From: Mariniblastus sp964414815 | GTDB taxonomy: Bacteria > Planctomycetota > Planctomycetia > Pirellulales > Pirellulaceae | Reading direction: 5' to 3' | Length of the DNA: 64,000 nt | Assembly (NCBI GenBank): GCA_964414815.1 | Contig: CAYPXY010000001.1 | Location: 186,001-250,000 of the forward strand | Part shown: piece by piece, positions 17,813 to 27,674 of the stretch | Position numbering within the stretch: the first letter of the stretch is position 1 | Layout of the letters: each line of letters opens with the position of its first letter | The notes under the pieces: generated by a model | The model's database searches: none | What the model was told of the DNA's origin: nothing | Seen by the model: the letters and a program-made list of their open reading frames with translations, nothing else | Program-made: the position numbers and the translations under genes

Positions 17813-19533
17813 TATGGTGTACTGGGAACCCTGATCCGGACGCCGGTTCCGTTGGAAGCGATCAAGTCTGGCGGATGGTCCGAGCGATCGACTTTGACCG
17901 ATCCTTTTTCGGGATGATGAAATCCGATTCTGAGAAACGTCGCCCCTTCGAGCGTACTCTCAGAAAGCACAATCTCCTCGACCCAGATTTCACCTGCCCT
18001 TCGATTACTGAATACCTTTTGGGCTGCGGGCACGAATCGAATCCGGTTGGCTTCCGAATCGCAGACATGGATGTACCTTCGGCAATCTGTTTCCGGTCCC
18101 TTTTGCCACACCATGCGCAGCATCCAGCCGTTGTTGGCCATCCGCAAACGGTGATCGAGCAGCGTTGCCTCATCGCCAAATTTGACCGGGTCATGTCCGG
18201 CCAATGCCGCCACCTTTCGGCGTTCCCGATTCAGCCCTTTTCCCGTATATTCTACAACATAAAGAACCAATAATCCCATGACCACCGACAGCACGGAAAT
18301 CACAAATCGCGAGGTGAGAAAATACTCCCGCATCGGCACCAGTAGCGTCTGCCACGTTGCTAGCCATTTCCGTCCGTACATTTTGAGCAGAAAATCCTTA
18401 CTGGTACGCTCGACTCCGTGGTACAACATCGCGGACAGCCCCAACGAAATTGCTCCCGCAACCGCCAACATGTACCAACCGAGTGCCGGATCCTCGACCA
18501 GAAAATTCTGTTTCATGAACCGCAAGACGGGCTGGTGGATCATGTACAACGCAAAGCTGATATCTCCCAGATAAACCATCGTCGGCGTGGACAACCATCG
18601 CGCAAATAGTCCGCGAGAGCTGGCAAATACTCGAATCAACAAGACAAAGCAAACCAGATAGCCGGAAAACCGGAGCCACGTCGCAAAAGGCGTACCGAAA
18701 TGAGGTGACTGTCGAACGACCCATTGAGAGTGGCGATCCAGCAGTTGTGTGGCAGTCAAGTAGAGAATGGCGATTGCCCCCAGTTCCATGAGTGTGCTGG
18801 TCGCTAAGCCTGGAGTTTTGAGACTCGATTCCGATGACTGGCTGGACAAAAACCATCGACCAGCAGCCATACCAGCGACAAATTCAAGCAACCGCAGAGC
18901 GGGGTTGAACTGTACCAATGAAGCCGGATCGATCCAGTCCGGCATCTTTCCCGCCAGGATGACTTGCTGGATCGCGGCCAGGGCCAGCAGCGTTAATACC
19001 GCCAGGCTCGTCAGCTTGATCCAGAACTGCTTGCGGCTGCCCCGCAGCAGAAAAGGGAACATCAGGTAAAAGAACATCTCGTTGGAAATGCTCCAACTCG
19101 GTCCGTTGTAAGAAATCGCCAATGATTCCAGAGGAAGCCAGCTTTGCAATAGCAACGCATTCGCTGCAAACAGCGGCCACTTCCAGACCGATTCCTGCAT
19201 CCACGCCGGCGAACCGAGAAAAAAAACGACGATCAGCAAACAGACAATGTGCAGCGGCCATATTCTGGCCCAACGGGTGAAATAGTAGCGGGTGATATCG
19301 CCGCGGCTATTGAGCCGACCCGAATAGACGTAAGTCAGAATGAATCCCGACAACACGAAAAAGAATGACACCGCCGCACCGCCCAAGGCCACAGACGGCC
19401 GCGGCAAATTCATGGCATTTGCGCAGTGATGATAGAAAACCGCCAAGGCGGCGATAAACCGCAACCCCGTCAGCGCACGCAATTGCGGTGCCGAATTGGA
19501 GACCGATACCGTTTCTGTCGCGGGGGCAAGCAT
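17812..19533 (-). CDS. Membrane acyltransferase (acyltransferase 3 / OafA-type) with extra C-terminal domain
   Basis: A 573-residue polytopic protein. The N-terminus LRALTGLRFIAALAVFYHHC carries the RxxA and HH signature of O-acyltransferases that modify cell-surface sugars, and further spans follow (GAAVSFFFVLSGFILTYVYSG; GPSWSISNEMFFYLMFPFLL). After the last span near residue 430 there is a soluble domain of about 140 residues that does not look like the SGNH esterase found in some family members; it is beta-rich (WVEEIVLSESTLEGATFLRI). It probably acetylates an exopolysaccharide or envelope glycan. No glycosyltransferases adjoin it. The coding region ends exactly at the edge of a MITE. Confidence 0.82.
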   Translation of the reverse strand: MLAPATETVSVSNSAPQLRALTGLRFIAALAVFYHHCANAMNLPRPSVALGGAAVSFFFVLSGFILTYVYSGRLNSRGDITRYYFTRWARIWPLHIVCLLIVVFFLGSPAWMQESVWKWPLFAANALLLQSWLPLESLAISYNGPSWSISNEMFFYLMFPFLLRGSRKQFWIKLTSLAVLTLLALAAIQQVILAGKMPDWIDPASLVQFNPALRLLEFVAGMAAGRWFLSSQSSESSLKTPGLATSTLMELGAIAILYLTATQLLDRHSQWVVRQSPHFGTPFATWLRFSGYLVCFVLLIRVFASSRGLFARWLSTPTMVYLGDISFALYMIHQPVLRFMKQNFLVEDPALGWYMLAVAGAISLGLSAMLYHGVERTSKDFLLKMYGRKWLATWQTLLVPMREYFLTSRFVISVLSVVMGLLVLYVVEYTGKGLNRERRKVAALAGHDPVKFGDEATLLDHRLRMANNGWMLRMVWQKGPETDCRRYIHVCDSEANRIRFVPAAQKVFSNRRAGEIWVEEIVLSESTLEGATFLRIGFHHPEKGSVKVDRSDHPPDLIASNGTGVRIRVPSTP

Positions 19534-19559
19534 TCAAGTCATGGATTGATTGTCCCTGG

Positions 19560-22259
19560 CTACAGCAAGTTCCTCAAAACCGTTTGGAGGATTCCGCCGT
19601 TACGGTAATAGTCCATTTCCACCGGCGTGTCGATACGGACGTTGGCGGTGAATTCGATTTTTGATCCGTCTGGCCTGTTGGCAATCACGTTGATCACCGA
19701 TCGCGGTTGCAGGGAATCATTCAGGTCTGGAATGTCAAAAGTTTCGAGTCCGGTCAGCCCCAGCGAACTCCACGTTTGGCCGCCTGTGAACTCCAGCGGC
19801 AATATCCCCATGCCCACCAAATTGCTGCGGTGGATCCGTTCGTAGCTGGCAGCGATGACGGCCTTGACCCCCAGCATCATGGTTCCCTTGGCCGCCCAGT
19901 CGCGACTGCTGCCGGTGCCGTACTCCAAGCCGGCCAGAATCACCAGCGGCTTGCCGACAGCCTGATACTTCATCGATGCATCATAGATCGACATCGGCTC
20001 ACCCGAGGGCACGTGCATCGTGAATCCGCCTTCGACGCCCGGCACCATCTGATTGCGAATGCGGATGTTCGCAAAAGTTCCTCGTACCATCACACGGTCG
20101 TTGCCGCGCCGCGATCCGTAGCTGTTGAAGTCGGACGGTGCCACACCGTGTTCTTTCAGGAACAATCCCGCTGGGCTGCTCGACGAAATCGAACCCGCCG
20201 GTGAAATATGGTCGGTCGTTACGGAATCCCCCAGCACCGCCAAGCAGTTTGCTCCCTCAATGGACTCGATGGCTCCCGTTTCAACCGTCATCTCGGCCAG
20301 GAACGGTGGCTCCTGAATGTAGGTGCTTTCGTCCGCCCAGCTATATAGATCACCCGTGCTGGTTTTGATCTCGTTCCAGGACTTATTGGCCGTGAACGCG
20401 TTGGCATATTGATTCTGGAACATTTCTGCCGACAGGCTTGACTGGATCACCGATTGAACTTCTTCGGAAGTTGGCCAGATCTCGGACAGCATGACAGGCT
20501 GGCCATTTGAATCGGTCCCGATCGGCTCGGTCAGCAGATCGATATCGGTGGTTCCCGCAATGGCATAGGCGACGACCAGCGGCGGGCTTGCCAAAAAATT
20601 GGCCTTGGTCAGCGGATTGATACGCCCTTCGAAGTTCCGGTTGCCGCTGAGCACTGCCGACGCAACCAGTCCACCGTTGGTAATGGCATTGGCCACCGGT
20701 TCGGGAAGCGGTCCGCTGTTGCCGATGCAGGACGTGCAGCCGTATCCCACTGTGTAGAATCCCATTTTCTCGAGCGACTCAGTCAGGCCGGCCTTGTCCA
20801 GATAATCGGTGACCACACGCGAGCCGGGTGCCAAGCTAGTTTTGACATAACTGGGCACCGTCAGACCTCGCTCCGCTGCTTTCTTCGCCACCAGACCGGC
20901 GGCCACCATGACGGACGGATTGCTGGTGTTGGTACAACTGGTAATGGCGGCGATCACCACGGCACCATGGGTAATTTCAGCGGAGTGGCCATTATCCTCG
21001 ACACGCGATTTGCGATCGATGTCCGAATCGTTGAGGCCGAAACCAGCGTGACCGACGGGCGCCTGAAGCGAGTCGCGAAACGCCCGCTTCATGTTCGAGA
21101 GCGCGATTCGGTCTTGCGGGCGTTTGGGGCCGGCAAGCGAAGGTTCGACGGTGGACATGTCCAGCGTCAAAGTGCGGTTGAACGTCGGCTTGACGGCATT
21201 GGGTGTCCAGAACAGTCCCTGCTCCTTGTGATAGGCTTCCACAAGGCGGACTTCTTCGTCGGTTCGTCCGGTGCGGCTGAGGTACTCCAGCGTCACCGCA
21301 TCGACCGGGAAGAATCCCATCGTGGCGCCATATTCCGGCGCCATGTTGGCAATCGTTGCGCGATCGGCCAGCGACATGCTGGCGACGCCTTCGCCGAAGA
21401 ACTCGACGAAGCACTCGACCACCTTGGCGGCGCGCAGGATTTGGGTGACGGTCAACACCAAGTCCGTCGCCGTGGTGCCCGGTTTGAGTTTTCCGGTCAA
21501 CTCGAAGCCAACCACCTTGGGCAGCAGCATATAAATCGGCTGGCCGAGCATCGCCGCCTCGGCTTCAATTCCGCCGACGCCCCAGCCCAAGACTCCTAAA
21601 CCGTTGATCATGGTCGTGTGACTGTCGGTGCCGACCAGCGTATCGAGCAGAGCCACTGGCCCGCCGGAATCCTCGCGGACAAACACGCCCTTTGCCAGAT
21701 ACTCCAGGTTCACTTGATGAACGATACCGACATTGGGCGGAACCACCCGAAAGTTGTCAAACGCCTGCTGTCCCCATCGCAAAAATTCGTATCGTTCCTT
21801 GTTGCGTTGAAACTCGATCTCGACGTTCAACCCCAAGGCGGCATTGGAACCGAACTGATCGACCTGGACGCTGTGGTCGATCACCAGGTCGACGGGAATC
21901 AGCGGATTGATTTTTTTGGGATCGCCCCCCAACCGCTGCATCGCACCGCGCATCGCCGCCAGATCAACGATGGCAGGGACGCCGGTGAAATCCTGCAGCA
22001 CCACGCGAGCGGGTTTGAATGGAATTTCAACCGTGGCAGGATTGGCGGGATCGTAAGCGGCCAGATGCTTGACATCTTCGACCGTCACCGAGTGTCCATC
22101 ACAGTTACGCAAAACGGACTCCAGCAGAATCCGGATGGAGTAGGGTAACTGATCGATCTGTCCGAGTCCATCATCTTGAAGGCGAGAGAGCCGATAAATT
22201 CCGATGGTTTGGTTGTTTGCTTTGAAAGTATCCCGTGCGTTGAATGCGTTGAAAGACAT
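19560..22259 (-). CDS. acnA: Aconitate hydratase A
   Basis: An 899-residue aconitase of the AcnA/IRP1 type, which interconverts citrate and isocitrate in the TCA cycle. The three [4Fe-4S] cysteines are readable in AITSCTNTSNPS and YGCTSCIGNSGPL. Other family blocks are DLVIDHSVQVDQFG, GTDSHTTMINGLGVLGWGVG, and in the C-terminal swivel domain FNSYGSRRGNDRVMVRGTF and ILAGLEYGTGSSRDWAAKG. The length is normal for the family. It is transcribed alone, 129 bases downstream of the kinase gene. Confidence 0.97.
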   Translation of the reverse strand: MSFNAFNARDTFKANNQTIGIYRLSRLQDDGLGQIDQLPYSIRILLESVLRNCDGHSVTVEDVKHLAAYDPANPATVEIPFKPARVVLQDFTGVPAIVDLAAMRGAMQRLGGDPKKINPLIPVDLVIDHSVQVDQFGSNAALGLNVEIEFQRNKERYEFLRWGQQAFDNFRVVPPNVGIVHQVNLEYLAKGVFVREDSGGPVALLDTLVGTDSHTTMINGLGVLGWGVGGIEAEAAMLGQPIYMLLPKVVGFELTGKLKPGTTATDLVLTVTQILRAAKVVECFVEFFGEGVASMSLADRATIANMAPEYGATMGFFPVDAVTLEYLSRTGRTDEEVRLVEAYHKEQGLFWTPNAVKPTFNRTLTLDMSTVEPSLAGPKRPQDRIALSNMKRAFRDSLQAPVGHAGFGLNDSDIDRKSRVEDNGHSAEITHGAVVIAAITSCTNTSNPSVMVAAGLVAKKAAERGLTVPSYVKTSLAPGSRVVTDYLDKAGLTESLEKMGFYTVGYGCTSCIGNSGPLPEPVANAITNGGLVASAVLSGNRNFEGRINPLTKANFLASPPLVVAYAIAGTTDIDLLTEPIGTDSNGQPVMLSEIWPTSEEVQSVIQSSLSAEMFQNQYANAFTANKSWNEIKTSTGDLYSWADESTYIQEPPFLAEMTVETGAIESIEGANCLAVLGDSVTTDHISPAGSISSSSPAGLFLKEHGVAPSDFNSYGSRRGNDRVMVRGTFANIRIRNQMVPGVEGGFTMHVPSGEPMSIYDASMKYQAVGKPLVILAGLEYGTGSSRDWAAKGTMMLGVKAVIAASYERIHRSNLVGMGILPLEFTGGQTWSSLGLTGLETFDIPDLNDSLQPRSVINVIANRPDGSKIEFTANVRIDTPVEMDYYRNGGILQTVLRNLL

Positions 22260-22388
22260 GACAATTGATGCTGCGAGTTAGGACTTGAAAGTCTGGATAA
22301 GGTCTCTAGAGAGGACCAAAACCGGGATCAGAATGAAATCTGAGTTTACCGAATTGCAACTTCGTAGTCCAGTGCTTTCAAAGTACCT

Positions 22389-25388
22389 TCAGTCATTGAC
22401 GGGCTTGCCGTTGACCGTTTCCAGCGTTTTTATCTCTTTCAAAATCAGTCGATTCCGCTGCGCGATCAGGTCGGGGCAGCTAAGCGACTTCAATGGCGCG
22501 GTATTGACCGGAGACAGGTCCAGCCAATGTGATCCTCCCTGAATGGTCAACTCTTCCAGCATCGGCAAGGCTCGCAGCGGCGACAGATCGAAGTCATAAT
22601 TTTCCTCCGGAAGCGATACCGTTGCTTTGACAATCGCATCATCGCGGTATTCGACAACCAGTTTGACGGGAATACCGGGCATCAATTCTTCAAACCGAAA
22701 CCGAATTTTTTGATATTGCTCCTTGGCGGGCAGTTGACCGGTCTCGTCGGCAAAGTTTTGGGCTGCGAGCTGTTCCTCTTTGAACCCTTTCCAATACTCC
22801 TCATGCGATAGCACATTCCATGCCCCTTGTCGACCTGCAAACCACTGCTCCGCCAATGCGTCGCGAACCGATGACTCTGAGGCGTTGTGAAATTGGGGCA
22901 GGGTCAGGCTCAACTCTTTCACGCCCAGGGCTTTTATGACTTCGTAGTCCGCGACGGACGTTCTGTCACAATAGAGAGCTTCCAATGGCATTCCTTCCAG
23001 GGGAGACAAATCCAACACGGGTGATTCTGAAAGTCGCAAGCGAATCAGAGGTGCCCCTGTCAACGGAGAGATATCTGTAATACCCGTGTTGCTCAAACTC
23101 AGATACCTTAGTGGAATTCCTTGTAGTGGAGAGATATCGGTAACCCGTGTGTTTTGAAAATCAGCATTTTCCAGTGCCACCATGTTGGACAACGGAGACA
23201 AGTCGCTCACCTTGGAGTTTGGCATGTGCAGCGACCTGAGTTGCATATCTTTCAATGGAGTCAAATCCTCGACGGTCGCTACCAGACCTTCAAGTCTCAA
23301 ATGCTCAATGGGTGAGAGGTCGGTCACGAGTGACTCGCCGCAGTTCAATAGTTTGAGTTTTGAATTCGCCACCGGCGACAAATCGGAAATTCTTGTTCCT
23401 CCACATTCCAAAAACTCCAGTGGCATCCCCTCCGCCGGCGAAAGATCGGAAACCGGTGCACCAGTGAACGACAACAACGTCAACGGCATCCCTCGAATCG
23501 GACTCAAATCCGAGATTTTTGTCCAATTGCAATCCAGGTATTCCATCGGCATTCCAGCCAGCGGCGATAGGTCCGCGACCTGCGTTCCATTGACCTCCAA
23601 ACGAACCAGTTTTGCCCCCGCCAACGGAGTCAAGTCGGAGAGCTTACTGTTGTCCGCACCGAGTATGAGTACCTGTAATTCCGGCAATGCTCGCACCGGC
23701 CAGATGGAGGTGATTTCAGGATGATGAGCAGCAAATTCAATGACCCGGTCACTCTCGTCCAGCTTATGTTCAACAACCCCGTCGTAGCCCGAATTGATTT
23801 CCTGCAACTTGCGAGCGACTGCCAACGCTTGTTCCTCGCCGGACAACTGGGCGACTGCTTCAAAAAACAACTGTTGTTCCGCATTGGGCAGCCAGGGCGT
23901 TGCCATCGCTGAAGACGGGGCCGCGCTCCTATTTGAAGCAGCTTTTTCAACCACTTCATTCACCTTTGCAGGCGATTTTTCTTCAGCAACCTCTGGAGAC
24001 GCCATTTTAACAACAGGAAGGCTTGCCGAATCTCTATCCGTATCGGCTGTCTGGATTTCGACCGAGTGACCGTCTGGAACTTCGATACGCGCGATCTCCT
24101 GCCCTTCGCGATTCCGAATAATAATGATCACTCCCCACAACAAGGAAAAAGCAAACGCTCCACCTGCAATCGCGGCGACCATCCAGCGTGGAGGGCGTTT
24201 CCCAGGAATGGATGGCGCCAAATCAGGTTTTGTTTCCACATCGCAATCCAGCGACGGAATGGACGTGTCAATCGTCGCAGCATCCAATCCTCGTTCCGAG
24301 ATTGTGGCAAGCTGCTCCAGGCGAGCGTCTTGGGCATACGGATCCAGCAAATTCGCCAGGTCTTGAGGAGTCGCGGGTCGCTCGTCCGGATTTTTGGCCA
24401 ACGTTCGGGCAACAAGCTTGGAGAGTCCTTGAGGGACATCGCGGCGCAACTCGTTCATCGCCGGAGGAACCGCCGTTGCCAACGACATCAGTTTGTCAAC
24501 CAACGAAGTCGACTTTGGATCATCCAGCGGAGTGCGTCCAACGATCAGCCGGAACAAGGTCGCTCCCAACGAAAAAATATCGGCGCGAATGTCAACCGCG
24601 TGGCTGTTGTTGGCCTGTTCGGGCGCCATGTAGTCGAGCGTCCCCATCACCTGCCCGTCGGACGTCAACTCGCCGTGACTCGGCTCTCTCAATCCACCGA
24701 ATCGGGCCAGTCCCATGTCCAGAATTTTCACCTGACCATCGTGAGTGAGCATCAAATTGCCCGGCTTGATATCGCGATGAACCATCTTGAATGAATGAAC
24801 GTGTTGCAACCCTTCGGCAGCACGCCGTACGATCTCACAGGCTTCTGCAATCGGCAATGGGCCGATCTGTCGAATCAGCGTTGACAAATCAACTCCGTCG
24901 ACCAGCTCCATCGCCAAGTAGTGTCGGTTGTCGGCATGACCGGCATCGTGCGCCGTGACGATATTCACATGGCTGAGTTGACCAACCGCCTGCATTTCAC
25001 GTTCGAATCGTCCCACGGCGTTCGCGTCCATCAACCGATTCTCAGGAAGGACTTTCAGTGCAACGAGCTTGTTCAGTTTCGTGTGGCGAGCCTTGTAGAC
25101 CGTTCCCATTCCCCCTTTGCCCAGCTCGGCCAACAGTTCGTATTGGCCAATTCTTTCAGGAGCCTGGTTACTCCGTTCTTGAACAACCGTTTGGTTTCCC
25201 ATCGAAGTGGCTGAACCGATCTTGTCAACCATCTGAATGATTCGCTGGCATTCCTGGCGATCGACATCGGATGGTTCGGCGGGACGGCGTCGCAAAAGCT
25301 CTTCGATCGTCCTGATTTCGGCGTTCGAAGAATCAATCGTTGGGTCGTCGGTATTGACTGGGGGTTGTTGAAGTGGTTTTTCGGACAT
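22389..25388 (-). CDS. Membrane Ser/Thr protein kinase with leucine-rich-repeat ectodomain
   Basis: A 999-residue protein with four parts. Residues 1-80 are an acidic N-terminal region. The kinase domain follows from about 83: P-loop GKGGMGTVYK, catalytic Lys112, HRDIKPGN at 204-211, and DMG (224-226) in place of DFG, a change often seen in planctomycete kinases. A transmembrane helix lies at about 402-424. The extracytoplasmic part has at least ten short repeats of the form DLSPLxGMPLxxLxxxxTxVS, a compact leucine-rich solenoid. The ectodomain probably senses a ligand and controls the cytoplasmic kinase. The upstream gene on the same strand encodes an ECF sigma factor, a likely target or partner. 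Confidence 0.92.
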   Translation of the reverse strand: MSEKPLQQPPVNTDDPTIDSSNAEIRTIEELLRRRPAEPSDVDRQECQRIIQMVDKIGSATSMGNQTVVQERSNQAPERIGQYELLAELGKGGMGTVYKARHTKLNKLVALKVLPENRLMDANAVGRFEREMQAVGQLSHVNIVTAHDAGHADNRHYLAMELVDGVDLSTLIRQIGPLPIAEACEIVRRAAEGLQHVHSFKMVHRDIKPGNLMLTHDGQVKILDMGLARFGGLREPSHGELTSDGQVMGTLDYMAPEQANNSHAVDIRADIFSLGATLFRLIVGRTPLDDPKSTSLVDKLMSLATAVPPAMNELRRDVPQGLSKLVARTLAKNPDERPATPQDLANLLDPYAQDARLEQLATISERGLDAATIDTSIPSLDCDVETKPDLAPSIPGKRPPRWMVAAIAGGAFAFSLLWGVIIIIRNREGQEIARIEVPDGHSVEIQTADTDRDSASLPVVKMASPEVAEEKSPAKVNEVVEKAASNRSAAPSSAMATPWLPNAEQQLFFEAVAQLSGEEQALAVARKLQEINSGYDGVVEHKLDESDRVIEFAAHHPEITSIWPVRALPELQVLILGADNSKLSDLTPLAGAKLVRLEVNGTQVADLSPLAGMPMEYLDCNWTKISDLSPIRGMPLTLLSFTGAPVSDLSPAEGMPLEFLECGGTRISDLSPVANSKLKLLNCGESLVTDLSPIEHLRLEGLVATVEDLTPLKDMQLRSLHMPNSKVSDLSPLSNMVALENADFQNTRVTDISPLQGIPLRYLSLSNTGITDISPLTGAPLIRLRLSESPVLDLSPLEGMPLEALYCDRTSVADYEVIKALGVKELSLTLPQFHNASESSVRDALAEQWFAGRQGAWNVLSHEEYWKGFKEEQLAAQNFADETGQLPAKEQYQKIRFRFEELMPGIPVKLVVEYRDDAIVKATVSLPEENYDFDLSPLRALPMLEELTIQGGSHWLDLSPVNTAPLKSLSCPDLIAQRNRLILKEIKTLETVNGKPVND

Positions 25389-25440
25389 CGCCGTAAGGTG
25401 GGCTGTTGGATTTCTCTGTTGTCACGGTTGATATTGTTCG

Positions 25441-25506
25441 AATCATAACCCGAAGCGCAAGCGAGGGACCGGGTTTCTTCCCTCGCTTACGCTTCGGGTT
25501 ATGATT
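25441..25506. repeat. REP-like palindrome, 28-bp stem
   Basis: Two 28-base arms that can pair with one mismatch enclose a ten-base loop. The arm core is AACCCGAAGCGCAAGCGAGG, shared with copies at 45352-45405 and 56623-56688 and a half copy at 4988-5012. It lies between the sigma factor and kinase genes and would form a very stable hairpin in their joint transcript, so it could lower kinase expression relative to the sigma factor. Confidence 0.8.
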
Positions 25507-25590
25507 TCCACCAGGCCAGCCGTGGGGTCAACTTGAGTTTTCAGGGCTACTATTTACATAATGCAACGCCGTCACACGTCTTCCAATTTT

Positions 25591-26172
25591 TCAATTTCCT
25601 TCGAGAAATTCGCGTAAACGGAGTAAAACCCGATACTTGGCCTGCCGGACCGCTCCAGCACTGAGCCCCAGTTCCTGCGCGACTTCAGGGGCGGGTTGGT
25701 CGTCGAGGGTCGTTCGCAGAAACGCCTGCCAGGTATTGGGCTCAAATTCAGAGCGTACGATTTCCAGAGCCCCGTGAACCAGGCAATGCATTGCCGCCGA
25801 CCGGCTGGGAGCGATTTCGACACGGGCTTCTTCGGCAACTTGCTCGATCGCATTGTGTCCTTCCGTTCCACCGGTCGCATTGAGCCTGGATGCTTGGCGG
25901 CGATGATGTGCCCGAATCTCGTTGCGAGTGATCGTCCACAACCAGCCGCAGAAGGTACTTTTAGGGCCCTGTAGATGAAACCGATCAATATTTTTGTACA
26001 CCGAAGTAAAAACATTTTGTGCAATGTCGGCGATATCAGCCGTTTGCAGTCGGGACTGCTTGCACCACTGAAAAACCAGAGGGGTATAGAGCTGGGACAA
26101 TCGTTTCCAGGCTTCCGGAGAGTGGTTTTGCGCCTGCCGAATCAAGCTGCTCGATGTGGATGTTGATGTCAT
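25591..26172 (-). CDS. ECF-type RNA polymerase sigma factor
   Basis: A 193-residue sigma-70 family protein with region 2 (PLVFQWCKQSRLQTADIADI then AQNVFTSVYKNIDRF, and FCGWLWTITRNEIRAHHRR) and region 4 (QPAPEVAQELGLSAGAVRQA then KYRVLLRLREFL). There is no region 3, as expected for the extracytoplasmic-function group. No anti-sigma factor gene adjoins it. Instead the next gene downstream on the same strand is a membrane Ser/Thr kinase, an arrangement known from several planctomycete ECF groups where kinase activity is thought to control the sigma factor. It directs RNA polymerase to an unknown regulon. Confidence 0.9.
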   Translation of the reverse strand: MTSTSTSSSLIRQAQNHSPEAWKRLSQLYTPLVFQWCKQSRLQTADIADIAQNVFTSVYKNIDRFHLQGPKSTFCGWLWTITRNEIRAHHRRQASRLNATGGTEGHNAIEQVAEEARVEIAPSRSAAMHCLVHGALEIVRSEFEPNTWQAFLRTTLDDQPAPEVAQELGLSAGAVRQAKYRVLLRLREFLEGN

Positions 26173-26219
26173 GGTTACTCTTCAACAAAGCAACAAACGA
26201 AACAATGGCAATGATTATT

Positions 26220-27665
26220 TTACGATGAAGCCATCGGAACGAGCGAGTCACGCTCTTTTTTATTCATCTTAGCATGACCTTGTAAATACTCGATCGCTCG
26301 TTGCAGCGTTGCATCAAGCAAAGGAATATCATCCCACTCAGACTCAGCGGCAGTAGGTACGTCAGGCTCCGGAGATTCCCCATTGGCTGCCGCTGCTGAT
26401 GTTTCGATCCCCGGCCGGAACATCTCTTTGCGTGATTTCCTCACAGTTTCCAGCAATTCGCCATTTTCATTTCCCATCAAACCTTCGAGATCTCGGAGGC
26501 TACGATCCCGTAACAGATTCAGTACATCCCGTTCGGTGATTTTAACTTCAAACCCTTCATTGGGAAGAATTCCCCAAAGCTTGGATTCCTTGAAGACTTC
26601 ATCATGGCGATCAATCGGTTGCTCGCTCGGTCGCCAGTAGCTGGCAGTGGTTAATTTGAGCGAACTCATCCCTTTTTGCATCTGGATCAGGTTTTGCACC
26701 ATGGCCTTGCCGTAGGATTGCTCGCCCATCACGATGGCTCGTCCATGATCCTGCAGGCATCCGGCCACAATTTCACTGGCACTGGCGGAGTGTCGATTGA
26801 TGAGTATGACGACGGGCAGGTCTGGCCGAACCAGCACCTGCCGGGTGGCATATTCATATCGAGTGGCATCATGTCGACTGCGGGTGCTGACGATCACATG
26901 GCCTTCGGGCAGAAAGAAATCACAAATCTTTACTGCCGCATCTAGCAGCCCTCCTGTGTTGTTCCGCAAATCGATAATCAATCCACGAGCATTCGGGGGC
27001 AACTGGTCGATGGCCGCTTCCAGTTCGCTGGCCGTTCGCTTACCGAACAAGTTGATTCGGATATAGCCAATCTCGGGATAGTCCTTCAGACAGAAATCCC
27101 ACTTTCCGTCGGGCGTCTGAAAATCACCGAGAACACTGGGGGTCTGGATCGCGGCCCGCACCAACTGTTTGTCGATGAAATCGCCATTGCGCTCAAGGGT
27201 CAGCTTGACCGGTGTATTGATCCGGCCTCGAACCTTTTCAGAAATTTCCTCCTGCTTTTTGTTGGTGACGTCTTCGCCATCCACTTTCACAATCATATCC
27301 CCAGGCAGGATGCCCGCGTGAAATGCGGGAGTATCCGGTATCGCCGCCAAAACCACGACTCGCTTGGCGATCGGGTCAAACTCAAGCTGGATTCCCGCAC
27401 CGCCAAACTCCTGATCCATATCGTTTTCCATTTCACGGTGTCGCCGACCGTAAAAGAAATCCGAATACTCATCCAGGTTGTTGAGCATCCCCTTCATGGC
27501 TGAAACAAACAACTCATCCGCAGGCTTGGGATAGAGAGCTTCGCTTTCCACCAGTTCAAGCGCTTCCGCCATCAAGTTTGCGTACCGATTCCGGGCGGCA
27601 ACGTGGTAACAGGCCAGCGAAGCCAGAATCGCGATAGTCAGAATGACGATGTTTCTCAGCGGCAT
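26220..27665 (-). CDS. S41-family C-terminal processing protease
   Basis: A 481-residue protein with an N-terminal membrane anchor (LRNIVILTIAILASLACYHV). A PDZ domain lies at about 95-165 (FHAGILPGDMIVKVDGEDV) and the protease domain follows. The catalytic dyad is Ser297 in HSASASEIVAG and Lys320 in GEQSYGKAMV, with DLRNNTGGLLDAAVKI at 232-247. The enzyme should cut the C-termini of exported proteins in the periplasm. The tail after about residue 425 is acidic and low in structure. It is followed, 47 bases on, by the sigma factor gene, and preceded nine bases away by the TerB-like gene, so the cluster may be one transcription unit. Confidence 0.9.
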   Translation of the reverse strand: MPLRNIVILTIAILASLACYHVAARNRYANLMAEALELVESEALYPKPADELFVSAMKGMLNNLDEYSDFFYGRRHREMENDMDQEFGGAGIQLEFDPIAKRVVVLAAIPDTPAFHAGILPGDMIVKVDGEDVTNKKQEEISEKVRGRINTPVKLTLERNGDFIDKQLVRAAIQTPSVLGDFQTPDGKWDFCLKDYPEIGYIRINLFGKRTASELEAAIDQLPPNARGLIIDLRNNTGGLLDAAVKICDFFLPEGHVIVSTRSRHDATRYEYATRQVLVRPDLPVVILINRHSASASEIVAGCLQDHGRAIVMGEQSYGKAMVQNLIQMQKGMSSLKLTTASYWRPSEQPIDRHDEVFKESKLWGILPNEGFEVKITERDVLNLLRDRSLRDLEGLMGNENGELLETVRKSRKEMFRPGIETSAAAANGESPEPDVPTAAESEWDDIPLLDATLQRAIEYLQGHAKMNKKERDSLVPMASS

Positions 27666-27674
27666 CAGGTAGGT

